NCBI GenBank assembly: GCA_009829735.1
Contig: CM020618.1
Coordinates: forward strand, 22,367,346 to 22,431,345
Source of the DNA: Pyropia yezoensis
Lineage: Eukaryota > Rhodophyta > Bangiophyceae > Bangiales > Bangiaceae
Reading direction: 5' to 3'
DNA length: 64,000 nucleotides
Positions 12,451-24,212 of this stretch are shown here, in pieces. Every line of letters starts with the position of its first letter. The stretch's first letter is position 1. The notes beneath the pieces were generated by a model. It had not been told where the DNA came from. It made no database searches and worked only from the letters and a program-made list of their open reading frames with translations. The position numbers were made by a program, and so were the translations under genes.

Positions 12451-13029
12451 TAAGGGACAGCGGCTGCTGCGGGGGAGACGACGCGGCCGCCGAGGCGGAG
12501 TGGCTGCGTGGCTGCTGGTGGGGGGGCGGCGCAGCGCTGGCGCCGGGGCTGCGCGGCTGTTGACGGGGAGATGTTGCAGTCGCTGAGGGGTGGGGCACAG
12601 CGGCCAGTCTTTGGAGCGGCCCGGCTGCGGTGGAGGGGGGGTGGCAGCTGATGGGGGACTGCTGGCGCAAGGCGGCGTGCACGGCGGGGGTCGGCGGCAC
12701 GGCAGAACTATGGCGTTCTTGCTGCACTGGCCTCCATGTCCATCCGATGGTGTGAGCGACCGCACTCCATGTAAAGAACATCAATGAATACGACACCCGC
12801 AGCATCAATGGACTCACCGTCAGCCGCTCACATGAACAAAACCCTGCCCGTCACCCACGAACGGACCTCCCCTTCGAACTCCCCCCCCCTACCGCCAGCA
12901 CCGCATCACGCCTCCAGCGCTTGCCACCCACGCATCCAGCAGCCGTTCCACCTCACCCAGCAGCTGTCCCCGGACACCAGCGGCCTGCCAACCCCCCGAC
13001 AACCTGCACCCCAACGCCAGCGCCCTATT

Positions 13030-13245
13030 TCCTAGACAGAGCTCTCTCGACAGCCGCTCCACACTCACTTGACACTCCTCAGCAGCCACTCAACATTTGC
13101 TCGACAAGCACTCGACAGCCACTGAACACCCACCCAACAGCCACTCAACAATCCCTCGACAACAATCAAAACCCACTCAACACCCAACAATCAACACTCA
13201 TTGAACATTCACTCAACACTCACTCAACACTCACTCAAGTGCGCG
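13030..13245. repeat. Degenerate CACTCAACA-type simple repeat
   Basis: Variants of CACTCAACA/CACTCGACA recur at irregular 9-20 bp spacing, most regularly in the last 40 bases. G is almost absent on this strand. It is not convincingly coding. Confidence 0.65.
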
Positions 13246-13854
13246 GATCGAATGCATGGCCGAAGCGGGAAGACAAACGGGCCAATCACAACGAGGAAAC
13301 GTGGAGAAACGTGTCGCCCCCCCCCCCCCGCCATACCCTCAGCGGCCACCCCCCCAGCAGCCTCCCTGGACCTCTCCAGGGACCCCCCAGCCCCCGCCGC
13401 CCTGACGACCCTGACGACAGGCCATCTGGCTCCCCCCCCCGCACGGCCAGACGGGAGTTCGGGGGCGCGCCGTCCTCGCCGAGCGCTCGCCCCGCTGTTC
13501 GCAGGCCGTCGGTGTTCCGCCGCAGCCCCACGAAGCACTGGTCATGAAGCACACGGAGAGAAGCGCCATCTGGAGGGAATAGCCCTGGCCCTGTGGACCT
13601 TACTGAAGAATTATTATTCCTTTCGTAGCGTGCACGGCAGCCAAAAACGCAGTGTCAGCGAGGCTCCCTGGGCGCCCGAGCGAAGGCGCGGAGCGCCGGA
13701 GCCCAAACGCCCCTGCCAACGCTTCACTCCCCGACACATACGCTCTTCCCGCCGCCGGCACCACGCCGTCCCCCTCCCCCAAATGCCCGTCACCGAGGAT
13801 GCCACCGTCGTGCCCACCCACACCTCCAGCATAGTAGCCGCCCCTGCCCTGTAG

Positions 13855-14035
13855 TGGTCGTCATCGTTGTCGTCTGCACCATCGCCACCGACCATCGCTG
13901 TCGCCGTTGCCGTCTCCGCCACCGTCGCCCTCGTCGCCACCGTCGATGTAATCGCCGTCTTTACCGTCACCGTTCGCGCCGCCACCACCAACTCGGCCCC
14001 GCCCAAGCACCACCAGCGGCGTCGGCACCGGCCCA
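13855..14035. repeat. GTC/GCC trinucleotide-rich tract
   Basis: Imperfect GTCGCC/ATCGTC triplets run through the segment. All frames give monotonous Thr/Val/Ala/Arg/Asp strings, so I read it as simple sequence rather than a gene. Confidence 0.6.
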
Positions 14036-15520
14036 ACAATCGCTCTGAAGATATTTGATTGAATCTCGCGACCCAAATGAGGCGCCCTCAGTTCGGCCGC
14101 AGATTACGGACCATGTTTTGCCCCAAGGGTAAAGAGACGGTGCTGAGTCCGATTCGGCTGTCAAAAAAACCGGGAGAAAGACCAGTACGCCAGAAAAACA
14201 GGACATCACGAAATCCTGTGGCAACCTGGAAAGCCCTCTTGAAATTGAGCAGGGCCTCATCAGGTAATTGGACGAGCTGATTAGAGCTTGTGTAGTCTCG
14301 GCCATTTCTGGAGAGAGAGCCAGACCTCGATTGCCCGCAACTCTCGACTTTTCGTGGTCGGAGCGGAACAGTAGCTCACGGACACGAGGTCCTGGAGCTC
14401 CTCCGAGTGTGATACACCACGTGAGCTCTGTGTATGGCGGGGCCAGATCCGCGGGCTCTGGGTAAAAACAGCTCGTCTTTGGCCCCGCGTGCACTCCGCC
14501 TTGGTCCACAGCGGAACGCTCATAGGCAGGCGAAGGAGGGGCGCTCTCACCCTTTCACCTGCATGTTCTGGACAGCCGTCTTCATGCGATGTCCTCTGGC
14601 TCTGGGGACGCCCGAGGCCGACTAGCCGTGGGATGTGTTGCCGCAGACGGCACTGCCGCAGCAGCGCTGGGTGCACCTCCGTCTCGGGCCGTCAGCATCC
14701 TGCGTGGGCGCGCACCAGAGAAGGCGTTGAGCAAGTCCGAACCGAATGAAGTAGAATTCATACACAATTTGATTTTGAGATACGACTGCCTGTCCTCTTT
14801 CGTCATGCTTCACCATCATCATTGGTCGGCTCAGCGAACAGTGGGCACGTGCTGCAGATCTGGTGCTGTGTAGGCGACAGTGAACACGAATTCTATCCTA
14901 TTCGCGGTCTTCGTGGATGCGCTTCGCAGTCCGATCAGTTGCCACTGCCACTTTTTCCGTTGGGCTGACGTTTGACCGCGCGAAAGCATAGGCCAGCGCA
15001 CAGTACGCCCCCCGACAGAACGCCCACGCCAGGGCCGTTAGCACCTCATGTGGCACGCTCTGAGGAGTCCCCACTCGGCACCCACCCCCCCACTGCGCCC
15101 CCTCATGCCCTTCGCCACGCCCACCACTGTTTGTTACGAGCGCAGCTCCTGCCCCGACCGTCTCCTGTCCACCCCCCAACCCTTCTCGCTTGCTAGAATT
15201 CTATGGTACCCATATGCCCAGCGATTGACGAGCGTGGCTGGGGGAGCACCGACGTCGTGGGCAAAAGTGGGGGGGGAAGCCGCCGAGGGGAGACTCAGCG
15301 TGCTTGCGGGGGGGTGAGGGGTGGTTTCTCCGCATGGGAGCTGGTGCTCAGCAGCTGTCAAGAGGAGAGCAAGTGGAATGAGGAGGGGCGGTGGTACCGC
15401 ACTCATGCTATGTCTCCTGGACTCACACGCACGGTGCGGGGTGCATTTAACAGCGGAAAGAGCGATTGACTGGACTGGAGGGGTGAGGAGGGTGCGAGTG
15501 GGGAGACAAGCAGATACGGC

Positions 15521-15984
15521 TGTCCTGGTCCCACGTAGGGGGCAGGACTCGTCACATGGGGACGGGAGTCAAGTGGTCCTACCCGTTTCCCTCTTTGCAA
15601 TTGCGTCTGAACTCCCTGGAGTAAGGACTTCTTAGTTTAGTAGTAAATCCAACTTGCATTGGGGGGTTTTTTGCAATCTAATGGTCTTGAGTTTCGAGTG
15701 GCCCGGTGGGCAGGTGCTAGGGTGGGAGATTCTGATTGGCGAGGCTCTGAGGGACCCTGGAGGGAAGAGGGGAGGGCCAGCGCGGCTGGGCCTTGCTTCC
15801 CCGTCCCGACCAAAAAACTGTTGTCCGGTACACACCCAGCTAGTTACGCTGTGGAGGGCTTGGTCCGCAACAGTGGCCGCGTGCGTGCGACTTGCACTGC
15901 TTCCGGTCCTCGCGATATAGGAAGGCAACCTCTACACACGGCCCCAACTTTGGATGCCGGTCGTGTAGTATGGGCTTTGCCACA
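15521..15984 (+). repeat. 5' LTR of element A
   Basis: About 464 bp alignable end to end with the 468-bp LTR of element 1, starting TGTCCTGGTCCC and ending CTTTGCCACA. The GTAGGGGGCA, TAGTAGTAAATCCAACTTG and GGCCCGGTGGGCAGGTGCT blocks are shared. The exact left edge is inferred from alignment. A primer-binding-site-like TGGTGGAGCAGCAAGGG follows at once. No matching 3' LTR is left in the window. Confidence 0.8.
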
Positions 15985-16103
15985 CTTGGTGGAGCAGCAA
16001 GGGACAGACGTAAAGGTTACCTCCGGGTACACCCGGGTGTAAGGGGCTCTCTATCTCAGAGGAACGGTGGTTTTGAACCCTATCGTGTGCGTCGTAAGCG
16101 AGC

Positions 16104-17698
16104 ATGTCCGGATCGGACCCCCGGTCGTCCGGGGAGTACACGGGTGACGCACGTACTTCGGTGCCTTTGAATACTGGCGAGACGCTGGCCGGTGAGCCAG
16201 GGGCCGCAGAGGGACTAGGGGTCCCTCCAGCCAGCAGGACCGGGAGTGCAGGCGCGCTGAAGGGCTTTCTGACTTTGTCGGGAGCTCACACGGGTGATTC
16301 CTCTGACCTCGGTGGTCCGAAGTTCGGCCACCGGGTGGTGAGTCCCGTGGGAGCGTCCCAAGGTGAGGTGGCGTCTCCACAGGGAACTTCCCGGGCTGGA
16401 TTAAACTCCGGCATGGATCCTTCGCTAACTAGGCGGGTGGAGGACGGTGGACCTTCACACGTCGGAGATGGGCTCGCGCCCTGGGCCGCCTCATGTAAAA
16501 ACCGTTATGGGCCGAGGTCATTCCCCGAGTTGATTCCCGGAGGTGGACCGAGGCTCAAATAGTACCGGACACGAGGTCCTGGCGGGAGCTGTCCTCCAGA
16601 AGGCCACTAAGGTGCTACGGCAAGCTTTGCCGACCCTCGTCCTCACAATGACGGACTCGATATGGAATCCGATTGCGTCGAGCCTTCCGAACACTCTTCA
16701 TGTTGGGGCTGGTGTGAGACTTCCGAGCCCACCGGCGACGGGGGCACCTTCCCTTTCGCCTTGTACGGGGCGTCCCATGCTGGGATCGACCCCCGTGACT
16801 CCCAACGTGGGAGGCACTTCGGCAACTCCTGGTAATACGCTCTAAACGGGGGCGTTTCCCGTGGAGACGCCGACGGGAGCGCAGAGCCTGTCGTTCCAGT
16901 CTATGAGGGCTACGGGTCAGTACACTCCACTGCCCTTGCGGCTGGTCTCTCACCGTGAGGTACAGCCCAAGATCCTGGTAGCCAACCCTGTCTACGAGAG
17001 GATCTTCGACTGTGAGACCTACGCCCTGAACAACAAGTCAGTGGTGTATGGCCCGGCTCAGGCCCGAGCCACGGGCCTCGCCCAAAAGGACGTAACTCAC
17101 TCATTAGGGCACAAGGCTGAGTGGGATGGCACTCCTCTCTTCAAGATCTTGGAGTTTCTCCGTCATTTTAAAAAAGATTGTGACTAAATTGCCGTAATTG
17201 AGGGCATGGCCTTCTACATGCTGCAGGAGCTCACTGAGGGTGACCTCCGGACGGAGATTATGTTCGTCATGTTCAGCTCGTCAAGTGGAGGCGCTGGCGA
17301 GCTAACCATATACTTGGCGCTTGTCAACAGCATGTTAAGGGTGACGGTGGATGAGGCCGCGTTGGCTACTCAAGTCCAGGAGCTCACGCTGGCCCAGCAA
17401 GCGGACGGCGAGGACGAGTTAGCCTTTGCCGAGCGGGGTTGTGAGCTCAAAAACCTCTGTAGTTTTCTTTATGCTCAAGCTGTGGTGAAGAGTCGCTCTG
17501 TGGAGGGTCTCAACTGGTCGGTCCATATGGAGAACCGGAAGCCTAGTACCTCCCCGGCGACCGTGGCCGGGTTAGTACGCTTTGAGTATTGTCATGGCGA
17601 CGAGTGCCGCAATTTGCGGGAGGAGCAGCGCCAAGAGCGGCAGGGCAAGTTGGCCGAGGAAAAGAAAGACGCTCGCAAAGCTCGAGATTTGCCGGAGG
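16104..17698 (+). pseudogene. gag: Gag of element A, left fragment, broken
   Basis: From the ATG at 16104 the product begins like the gag of elements 1 and 2 (SSGEYTGDARTSVPLNTGET). It then breaks into short ORFs (to 16562, 16861-17187, 17206 onward) through stops and shifts. The conserved mid-gag block, with HKAEWDGTPLFKILEFLRHF and the ELTEGDLRTEIMFVM region, is still readable in the later fragments. The remainder, including the zinc knuckle, lies beyond element 1. It cannot make a functional capsid protein. Confidence 0.88.
17694..17698. repeat. Target-site duplication of element 1, left copy (GGAGG)
   Basis: GGAGG directly precedes the LTR, and the same five bases directly follow the 3' LTR at 32801-32805. 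A 5-bp duplication is usual for Ty3/gypsy integration. Confidence 0.92.
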
Positions 17699-18166
17699 TG
17701 TGGCAGTATTGACCCCCAGGTAGGGGGCAACACGTGCCATGCAAGGGGCGGCAGGCCACTAGCCTGATCCGTTCCTCCCCCTGCATTTGGGTCCATATTC
17801 CCTAAGTTCGGGATAGTTAGCTTAGTAGTAAATCCAACTTGGATTTGAGGGTTTTCTGCATTTATCGTCTTGAATTTTCGTGTGGCCCGGTGGGCAGGTG
17901 CTGGGGTGGGAGATTCTGAGTGGCGAGATTCTGAGTGGACCCTGGGGGGATAAGGGGAGGGACAGCGGGGCTTGGCCCTGCGTCCCCGTCCCGACCAAGA
18001 AACTGTTGGACCACACACCATCTTCTTGTTTGTCCGTGGGGGGATTGCCCCACAACAGGGATAGAGTGTGTGCGACTTGCACTTCTTCCGGTTCCCCCGA
18101 CACGGGAGGCAGCCCTCGCACACCGCCCCAATTTGGGTACTGTGTGTGCGAATGGTTTTTGCCACA
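17699..18166 (+). repeat. 5' LTR of element 1
   Basis: 468 bp, begins TGTGGCAGTATTGACCCCCA and ends TTTTTGCCACA, giving perfect 7-bp terminal inverted repeats. It contains a direct duplication of GAGATTCTGAGTGG(C). No clear TATA box was found. Confidence 0.95.
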
Positions 18167-18168
18167 TT

Positions 18169-18185
18169 TGGTGGAGCAGCAGGGG
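18169..18185 (+). other. Primer-binding site of element 1
   Basis: TGGTGGAGCAGCAGGGG starts two bases after the LTR and begins with the TGG complementary to a tRNA CCA end. The predicted primer tRNA 3' end is CCCCTGCTGCTCCACCA. I cannot name the tRNA. The same site is kept in element 2 (34630-34646) and, with one change, in element A. Confidence 0.75.
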
Positions 18186-18200
18186 ATCAGAGGTAAACTT

Positions 18201-18254
18201 TACCTCCGGGTGCACCCGGGTGTAGGGGGCCCTCTGTCTCAGAGGAACGGTGGA
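18201..18254 (+). other. Leader stem-loops in element 1 RNA
   Basis: CCGGGTGCACCCGG at 18206-18219 is a perfect palindrome, followed by a CCTCTG-TCT-CAGAGG hairpin in the next 35 bases. The CCGGGT/ACCCGG stem persists in elements 2 and A with different central bases (GC, GT, AC). The position between primer-binding site and gag is where retroelement packaging or dimerisation signals lie. The function is inference. Confidence 0.4.
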
Positions 18255-18286
18255 CTTGGACCGTGTCATACGGATCGTTAGCCAAC

Positions 18287-20233
18287 ATGGCTAGCTCGGA
18301 CCCCCCGTCGTCCGGGGAGTACACGGGTGACGCACGTACTTCAGTGCCTTTGAATACTGGTGAGACACAGGTGGGTTTACCTGGGGTCGCAGAGGGACTA
18401 GAGGTCCCTCAAGCCAGCAGGACTGGAAGTGCGGGCGGGCAACAGGCCACCCCGACTCAGTCGGGAGTTCACTCGGGTGACACTTCTGACGTGGGTGGGC
18501 CGAAGTCTGGCCACCGTGTGGTATACTCAACGGGAACGTCCCAAGGGGTGAGGACTGTCCCCGCGAGTTCCACTCGGGTTGGAGCCAACTTTGGCATGGA
18601 GCCATCGCCAACTAGGCTTTCGGAGGACGGCGGACCTCCGTTGGTCGGCGATGAGCTCGCGCCCATGCCCCCGGTTGAGACCCCTGAGGAACGTGGTTAC
18701 CCCTCAGGTGGACTCCCGGAGGTGGACCGAGACTCAACTGGAGTCGTCAATCCACTCCTCGCGGAAACTGTCCGTCGGGAGGCGACCACTGTGTTGCGGC
18801 AGACTTTGCCGGACCTGGTGGTCACGATGACGAATACTATTCTGAATCAGATTGTGGCGAGTTTGCCAGATGGCCTTAATGTCCAGACCGGATTGGGGCC
18901 TTCGAGCCCGCAGGCGCAGGGGGTGCCCCCCCTGACACCTATCTCGGGTCGCCCTGAACAGGGGGCGACCCCTGTGACTCCCAACGAGGGAGCCACACCA
19001 TACTCGGTGGGGCGTACGCCCTTCATGGGGGAGTTCCCCCCGACAATACCGGCGGCTACACCAAGCGCGCCGCGCCGGACTACAGGCACTGTGGGTGAAC
19101 TTACCCCAGTGCCACAGCGGCTGTTCCCTCAACGTGAGGTGCCGCCCAAGATCCAGGTAGCCAACCCGGTCTACCAGAGGATCTTTGACTGTGAGACCTA
19201 CGCCCTCCACAACAAGTCGGTGGCGTATGGTCCTGACCAGGCCCGAGCCATGGGCCGTGCCAAGAAGAATGCACTTCATTCTTTTGGGCACAAAGCGGAG
19301 TGGGATGGAACTCCCCCCCTCCGTGTCTTTGAGTTCCTACGTCGTTTCACAAAAGCCTGTGACGACAATGCCATAAGTGAAGGCATGGCTTTTTACATGC
19401 TACAGGAGTTTACGAAGGGAGACCTGCGGACAGAACTTATGTCCGTCATGCCCAGCTCCTCAAGTGGAGGCGCTGGGGAGGTGACGTCCTATTTGGAGCT
19501 CGTCAACTGGTTGTTGAGGGCCATGGTTGATGAAGCGGCGTTGGCTTCTCAAGTCGAGGAGTTTACGCAAGCCCATCAGGAAGAGGCGGAGGACGAGTTG
19601 TCCTTTGCGGAGCGAGTCCGTAAGCTCAACAATCTTTGTGGGTTTCTTCATCCACAAGCTGTGGTGAAGAGTCGGTTTGTGGAAGGACTCCACTGGTCAG
19701 TCCGGATGGAGACCCGGGAGCATAACACTGCCCGGGCGACCCTGGCCGAGTTGGCTAGGTTCGCCTACCGCAGAGGCGAGGCCTACCGCAAGTTGCGGGA
19801 GGAACAACGCCAGGAGCGTCAGGCCGAGTTGGCCAAGGAACGGGAAGAGGCGCGCCAGGCCAGAGAGTTGCGAGAGGCACGCCGAATCCGCAAGGAGAGG
19901 GTGGTAGCTGCCGTGGGAACTTCCCAAGGTACCTCGTCGTCTTCCCCAGTTGGGAAGACCCCTCCGGGAACTGATCATCGGTGTTGGAACTGCAACTCCG
20001 ATGGTCACTGGGCATATGATTGCCCCAAGTTGAGTAAACGCATCCAACAGCTTGTTAGGAATGCGAGTAAGAAGTCGGCTACGAACGAAGTGCGTTCACG
20101 CCGCGAGGGTGGGTCTCGACCAGTGGTGGCGGTCGCCACACCCTCGACGGAGGGGGCGGACACGTCGTCCTCGGACTCGTCGTCGTCCCCTTCGCCCTCA
20201 GATTCGGACGCCAAGTCGGCGGGAAACGAATGA
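18287..20233 (+). CDS. gag: Gag polyprotein of element 1 (648 aa)
   Basis: Structural protein that would form the cytoplasmic particle and bind the genomic RNA. The ATG at 18287 has a strong context (AACATGG); the frame is open a little upstream but only from a non-ATG codon. Residues 1-270 are low-complexity, rich in Gly, Pro, Thr and Ser. Residues about 300-500 are the conserved helical capsid-like part. A charged coiled-coil-like stretch (EEQRQERQAELAKEREEARQ) precedes one CCHC zinc knuckle, C566-x2-C569-x4-H574-x4-C579. The C-terminus is a Ser/Asp-rich tail. The stop overlaps the start of pol as ATGA. Element 2 encodes a nearly identical protein. Confidence 0.93.
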   Translation: MASSDPPSSGEYTGDARTSVPLNTGETQVGLPGVAEGLEVPQASRTGSAGGQQATPTQSGVHSGDTSDVGGPKSGHRVVYSTGTSQGVRTVPASSTRVGANFGMEPSPTRLSEDGGPPLVGDELAPMPPVETPEERGYPSGGLPEVDRDSTGVVNPLLAETVRREATTVLRQTLPDLVVTMTNTILNQIVASLPDGLNVQTGLGPSSPQAQGVPPLTPISGRPEQGATPVTPNEGATPYSVGRTPFMGEFPPTIPAATPSAPRRTTGTVGELTPVPQRLFPQREVPPKIQVANPVYQRIFDCETYALHNKSVAYGPDQARAMGRAKKNALHSFGHKAEWDGTPPLRVFEFLRRFTKACDDNAISEGMAFYMLQEFTKGDLRTELMSVMPSSSSGGAGEVTSYLELVNWLLRAMVDEAALASQVEEFTQAHQEEAEDELSFAERVRKLNNLCGFLHPQAVVKSRFVEGLHWSVRMETREHNTARATLAELARFAYRRGEAYRKLREEQRQERQAELAKEREEARQARELREARRIRKERVVAAVGTSQGTSSSSPVGKTPPGTDHRCWNCNSDGHWAYDCPKLSKRIQQLVRNASKKSATNEVRSRREGGSRPVVAVATPSTEGADTSSSDSSSSPSPSDSDAKSAGNE

Positions 20234-23200
20234 CCGTTGGAGCTGGTCGTCCGAAGCTCACAACGGCAGCCTCGGCCAAGTGGGCCAAGAGGACGAACCA
20301 ACCGTGTCGGATACTGCGGCGACCTAAGGGAGTCCGCCCACCTCGGGTGGGACTTCCCAAGAACGTAAACCCACGTCGGGTCATCGCGGTGCTGACGGGT
20401 GAGAACTTCCAGGTGGCTGGACGGGTGCAACTTGCCCCCGGCCGCGCCTGTTGTGTCCGTATCGTACTTGATACCGGGTCAGGAGCCTCCTTGATACGCA
20501 AGTCGCTATTACCAAAGGGGATGAGGCTCCAACGCTGGAAGTCTAAAGCTGACCATCTGATCGATATCAATGGTGGGGTACTTCCCATCGTTGGTGCCGT
20601 GACCCTACCAACTCGGTTGGGGACCCATGAGGTCGACGTGACCTATGGTGTAGTTGAGAATATATCGGTACCCCTGCTTCTGGGTACCCCTTATGTCGTA
20701 ACACAAGTGCCTTTGATTTGTGGCCCTGAGTACTGGGTCAAGTTGATGAATGGGGAGACTATCCCCATCCTTGGTAAGGGAAAGTCTGTGGCTCCTGTGA
20801 CAGTTTCACAGTCGAAGCCTGTTTGTTCTGTGAGGGAAGGGTTTACTGCTACTCTGCGTTTAGCCCGTAAAGTCATGTTGCCCCCCAACTCGGTGGCGCA
20901 CGTGGATGTTGTAACTGATTTTTCGGGGAACGGGTTGGTGCACCCTCACCCCCGTCTTGCTCGCAAGCACCAAGTGCATGTTGCCCTTGGCACGATGGAC
21001 TCCAAAGCCGGAGTCCCGTGGAGGATCCAGGTGATGAACCTGAGCTCGTCGCCCAAGTTCTTCAAGTCGGGGGCCAAGTTCGGCTATATCGACCAACACG
21101 AGGGACCGGTAGTAGCGGTCACCCTCAGCGCGGGCGCAAGTAGCGACCCGAAGTCCGGAAAGGAGAAGCATCAAGCCAAGTCGGCCGCCTCTCCTCGGCC
21201 CCAGGTAAACATGGAGGGTGTTCCACCCAGGTTGAGGGTTCAAGTTGAACGCCTCTTGGACCAATATCACAAGTTGTGGGATGGTCAATTGGGACTCATG
21301 AGAGCTACCCAACACCGGATCGAGTTGAAACCCGGTGCGCCCCCTATACGCCAACAACCGTATAGGGGGGGACCCCGTTCAAGGGCCCTCGTTAAGGAGC
21401 AAGTTGCTCGCATGGAGGCCCTCGATGTGATCGAGGCCAGCAACGCCGAGTGGGCGAGTCCGGTGGTGATCGTCCCCAAAGTTGATGGGACCCCCCGGTT
21501 CTGTATCGACTACCGTAAGCTCAACGAGAGCACGGTGAAGGATAGTTATCCCCTACCTCGGATGGATGACTGTCTGGACTCTCTGGGGGAGGCAAACGTG
21601 TTCTCTACCCTGGACTGTAACGCGGGGTACTGGCAAATTCCCATTGCCCCGGAGGACAGGCATAAAACTACCTTTACCTGTCACTGTGGTACCTACCAGT
21701 GCAAGCGTCTACCGTTTGGCCTGTGTAACGCGCCGGCAACTTTCCAGCGCGCTATGGACATGATTCTGGCCGGAGTACGGTGGCAGATCTGTCTCGTGTA
21801 CCTAGACGATATCATTGTGTTCTCCCGAAGTCCGGAGGAACACATTGGCCATCTTGGCCAGGTGTTCAAGCTACTTGCTGACGCCGGAGTGTCACTGAAG
21901 GCGAGTAAGTGCCACCTCTTCACTCAGGAGGTGGAGTACTTGGGACATGTTGTCCGTCCGGGGCGTCTCAGTGTCAACGAGAAAAACTTGAGGGCCATCC
22001 GCAAGGCTCAGTACCCCCGGACCCAGACCCAGATGAGGAGCTTCCTCGGGATGTGTAACGTGTACCGACGTTTCACTAAGGGCTTCGCCAAAGTGGCGAA
22101 GCCGTTGAATGAGTTAGTGAGCTCAACGCTACCGAAGAACCTGCCTCCCCCAAGTCGGGTGGAGCAGGAATCCTTTGAGACTCTTCGGGACCTTCTGCTG
22201 AAGCCCCCTATCCTGGCTATTCCCAGGTTGGGAGGCCACTACATCCTGGATGTGGACGCTAGCTATGACCAACTTGGTTGTGTGTTGCTTCAGCAACAGC
22301 CGGACAAGGAGTACTTGCCGGTGGGATACTTCAGCAAGGGGCTAAACTCGGCCGAGAAGAACTACGGAGTCACCGAGTTGGAAGGACTCGCAGTGGTATG
22401 GGCGGTGACGTCACTTCGTCACTACCTAGAGGGTGAGAAGTTCCTCATCCGCTGTGACCACCGCGCGTTGCAGTTCATCTTCAAGACGGACTGTACGAAC
22501 ACTCGTCTCAACCGGTGGAGGGTGCGACTTGCACCCTTCAACTTTGATATTGAGTACCGACCTGGCAGGCAACATGCCCTTGCCGACGGCCTCTCTCGGG
22601 TACCTACCGAGGGACTGGACACCACCCCAGTCGATGAGGACATCCCCATCGTGGGGGTAGTCACGCGCTCGGGTCAGGCGTTGAATCCCGAGGCGCCAGG
22701 GAACAAGAAGTACTTGCCCCTGTCCCTGGACGAAGTAGTGAAGGCCCAGGCCGAGGATCCCTTCTGCAAGTCGCAGAGGGATACCCTGGATACAGTGGCG
22801 GAGACGCGGTTCTTCCTGGGAGACGATGGCCTCCTCATGAGGAGGGGGGTATTCCAGGGGACCGAACAACTTGTCGTCCCCGCATCCCTCAAGGACAGTA
22901 TCCTTGAGAGGGAGCATAACGCTCCCACGGGTGGACACCTGGGGTCTAGTAAACTGTACCAGACCCTGAGGACCAGGTACTACTGGCCGTCCATGGTGGT
23001 GGACATCTATAGTTGGGTGGCTGCCTGCACAAGTTGTGCACAGAACCGTCTGATGGAACGGCGGCCTAGTACGGCTATGCTATTGTTCCCGGCCAAGGAG
23101 CCCTTCGCCGCGTTGGCGATGGACATCCTTGGGCCACTGCCAGTGACCGAGGAGGGCAACCAGTACCTCCTGGTCATCTGTGACCGCTTCACGAAACTTA

Positions 23201-24212
23201 CGCGAGCGATCCCACTGGCAGAGATCACGGCCATGTCGGTCGTGTCAGCCTTCCTAGATCACTGGGTTGCCGCGTATGGCATTCCGGATAGTACACTATC
23301 GGACAATGGACCGCAATTTGCGTCTGTACTGTTTCAAGGAGTGCTGGATATGTTGGGGGTTAAGGCAAACTATGCCACCCCTACCACCCACAAACTAATG
23401 GGCAGGTGGAGCGCTTCAACAAAACTATTGTTAGGCAGCTGCGCCATTATGTGAGTGAGCACGTGAAGACGTGGGACCAATACATTTCTATTCTGACCAC
23501 TGCCTACAATTCGCAGGTTCACTCATCTACCGGGGAAGTACCCCTCGCTTTTGTGACCCCCCGTCGCGTGCGGTCTATTGCCGTGCGGCGGCCGCTCCCA
23601 ACTAGGGAGGATGGTGGCAGTACGCCCACTCCTACTGAGAGTAAGGCGGAGTTCGCTGCTAGGCTTGAAAACCTCATCCCTAAAGTCAGGGCTGAGATGG
23701 ACAAAGCACAAAAGCGCTACAAGCGTACCTTTGACAAAAAGGTGCGCAACGCCAAGCATGTCCCCGAGCAGGGTGACTGGGTATTGGTCCACTCACACAC
23801 CCCAACTGGGGGTAAGTTGGTGTTCCAGACGAAGGGGCCGTACCAGGTCCTTCGTACTGATGGGCGGTGCTTCACCATCGAAAGTGACGATGGGGTCCGC
23901 ACAGTGAACGGACAGGACGTGGTCAAAGTTGCACCACCGCCTGCAGGCGACCCAGCTTGGGCGCGTGCTTTGAAAACGTGGCGCCTGCCCTCGCTGCCTG
24001 CAGCCAAACAGGGCCCGCAGGAGTACGTGTTCGACAAGTTCATCGACCACGGCTGGGATGAGGATACTGACCGCCTCATGTTGAGGGTGCGTTGGTTTGG
24101 CTACAAAGCCAAGGATGATACGTGGGAGTATGTGGAGGACCTTCCTGCTGAGAAGGTCCGGGCGTACTGTGCCCGGAACGAGATAGACCCTAACAGCCCT
24201 CCCTCAACGTGA
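20230..24212 (+). CDS. pol: Pol polyprotein of element 1 (about 1,327 aa; one apparent 1-base deletion)
   Basis: Replication and integration enzymes, from the ATG in the ATGA overlap with gag. Order: aspartic protease (DTGSGAS at residue 81); reverse transcriptase with YLDD at 524-527; RNase H with Asp676, Glu718 and Asp743; integrase with an HHCC finger (HNAPTGGH then CTSC) and catalytic Asp965, Asp1025, Glu1061 (35 residues between the last two); C-terminal chromodomain (EYVFDKFIDHGWDEDTDRLM then RVRWFGY and DTWEYVEDLP). The frame breaks at a C run (23379-23382) that is one base shorter than in the duplicate right of the gap, where the frame is open through 29935. The break is therefore probably a sequencing error and the gene is likely intact. 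Confidence 0.93.

Larger units (their letters stand above)
8513..15520. other. Gene-poor spacer between satellite and retrotransposon nest
   Basis: About 7 kb in which I recognise no protein family, rRNA or tRNA. Base composition alternates between AT-richer stretches (about 9500-9900, 10620-10860) and C- or G-rich low-complexity tracts. ORFs of 60-217 codons occur on both strands and overlap freely, as expected by chance. The structured parts (tandem duplication, palindromes, inverted repeats, simple-sequence tracts) are listed separately. 14041-15520 holds nothing I can identify. Confidence 0.6.
15521..17698 (+). mobile_element. Element A, left part: old Ty3/gypsy copy
   Basis: This is a diverged relative of elements 1 and 2, starting with its own 5' LTR and continuing through leader and gag. 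It stops at 17698, where element 1 is inserted, and resumes at 32801. The gag text matches across the break: it runs up to GCCGGAGG before element 1 and continues from GGAGG after it, followed by the expected nucleocapsid region. It contains many frame breaks and is dead. It is the oldest member of the nest because it is the target of the insertion. Confidence 0.9.

Noticed and set aside
13201..14509. ORFs of 180-217 codons in the left spacer
   Set aside because: No recognisable family, conflicting strands and low-complexity surroundings.
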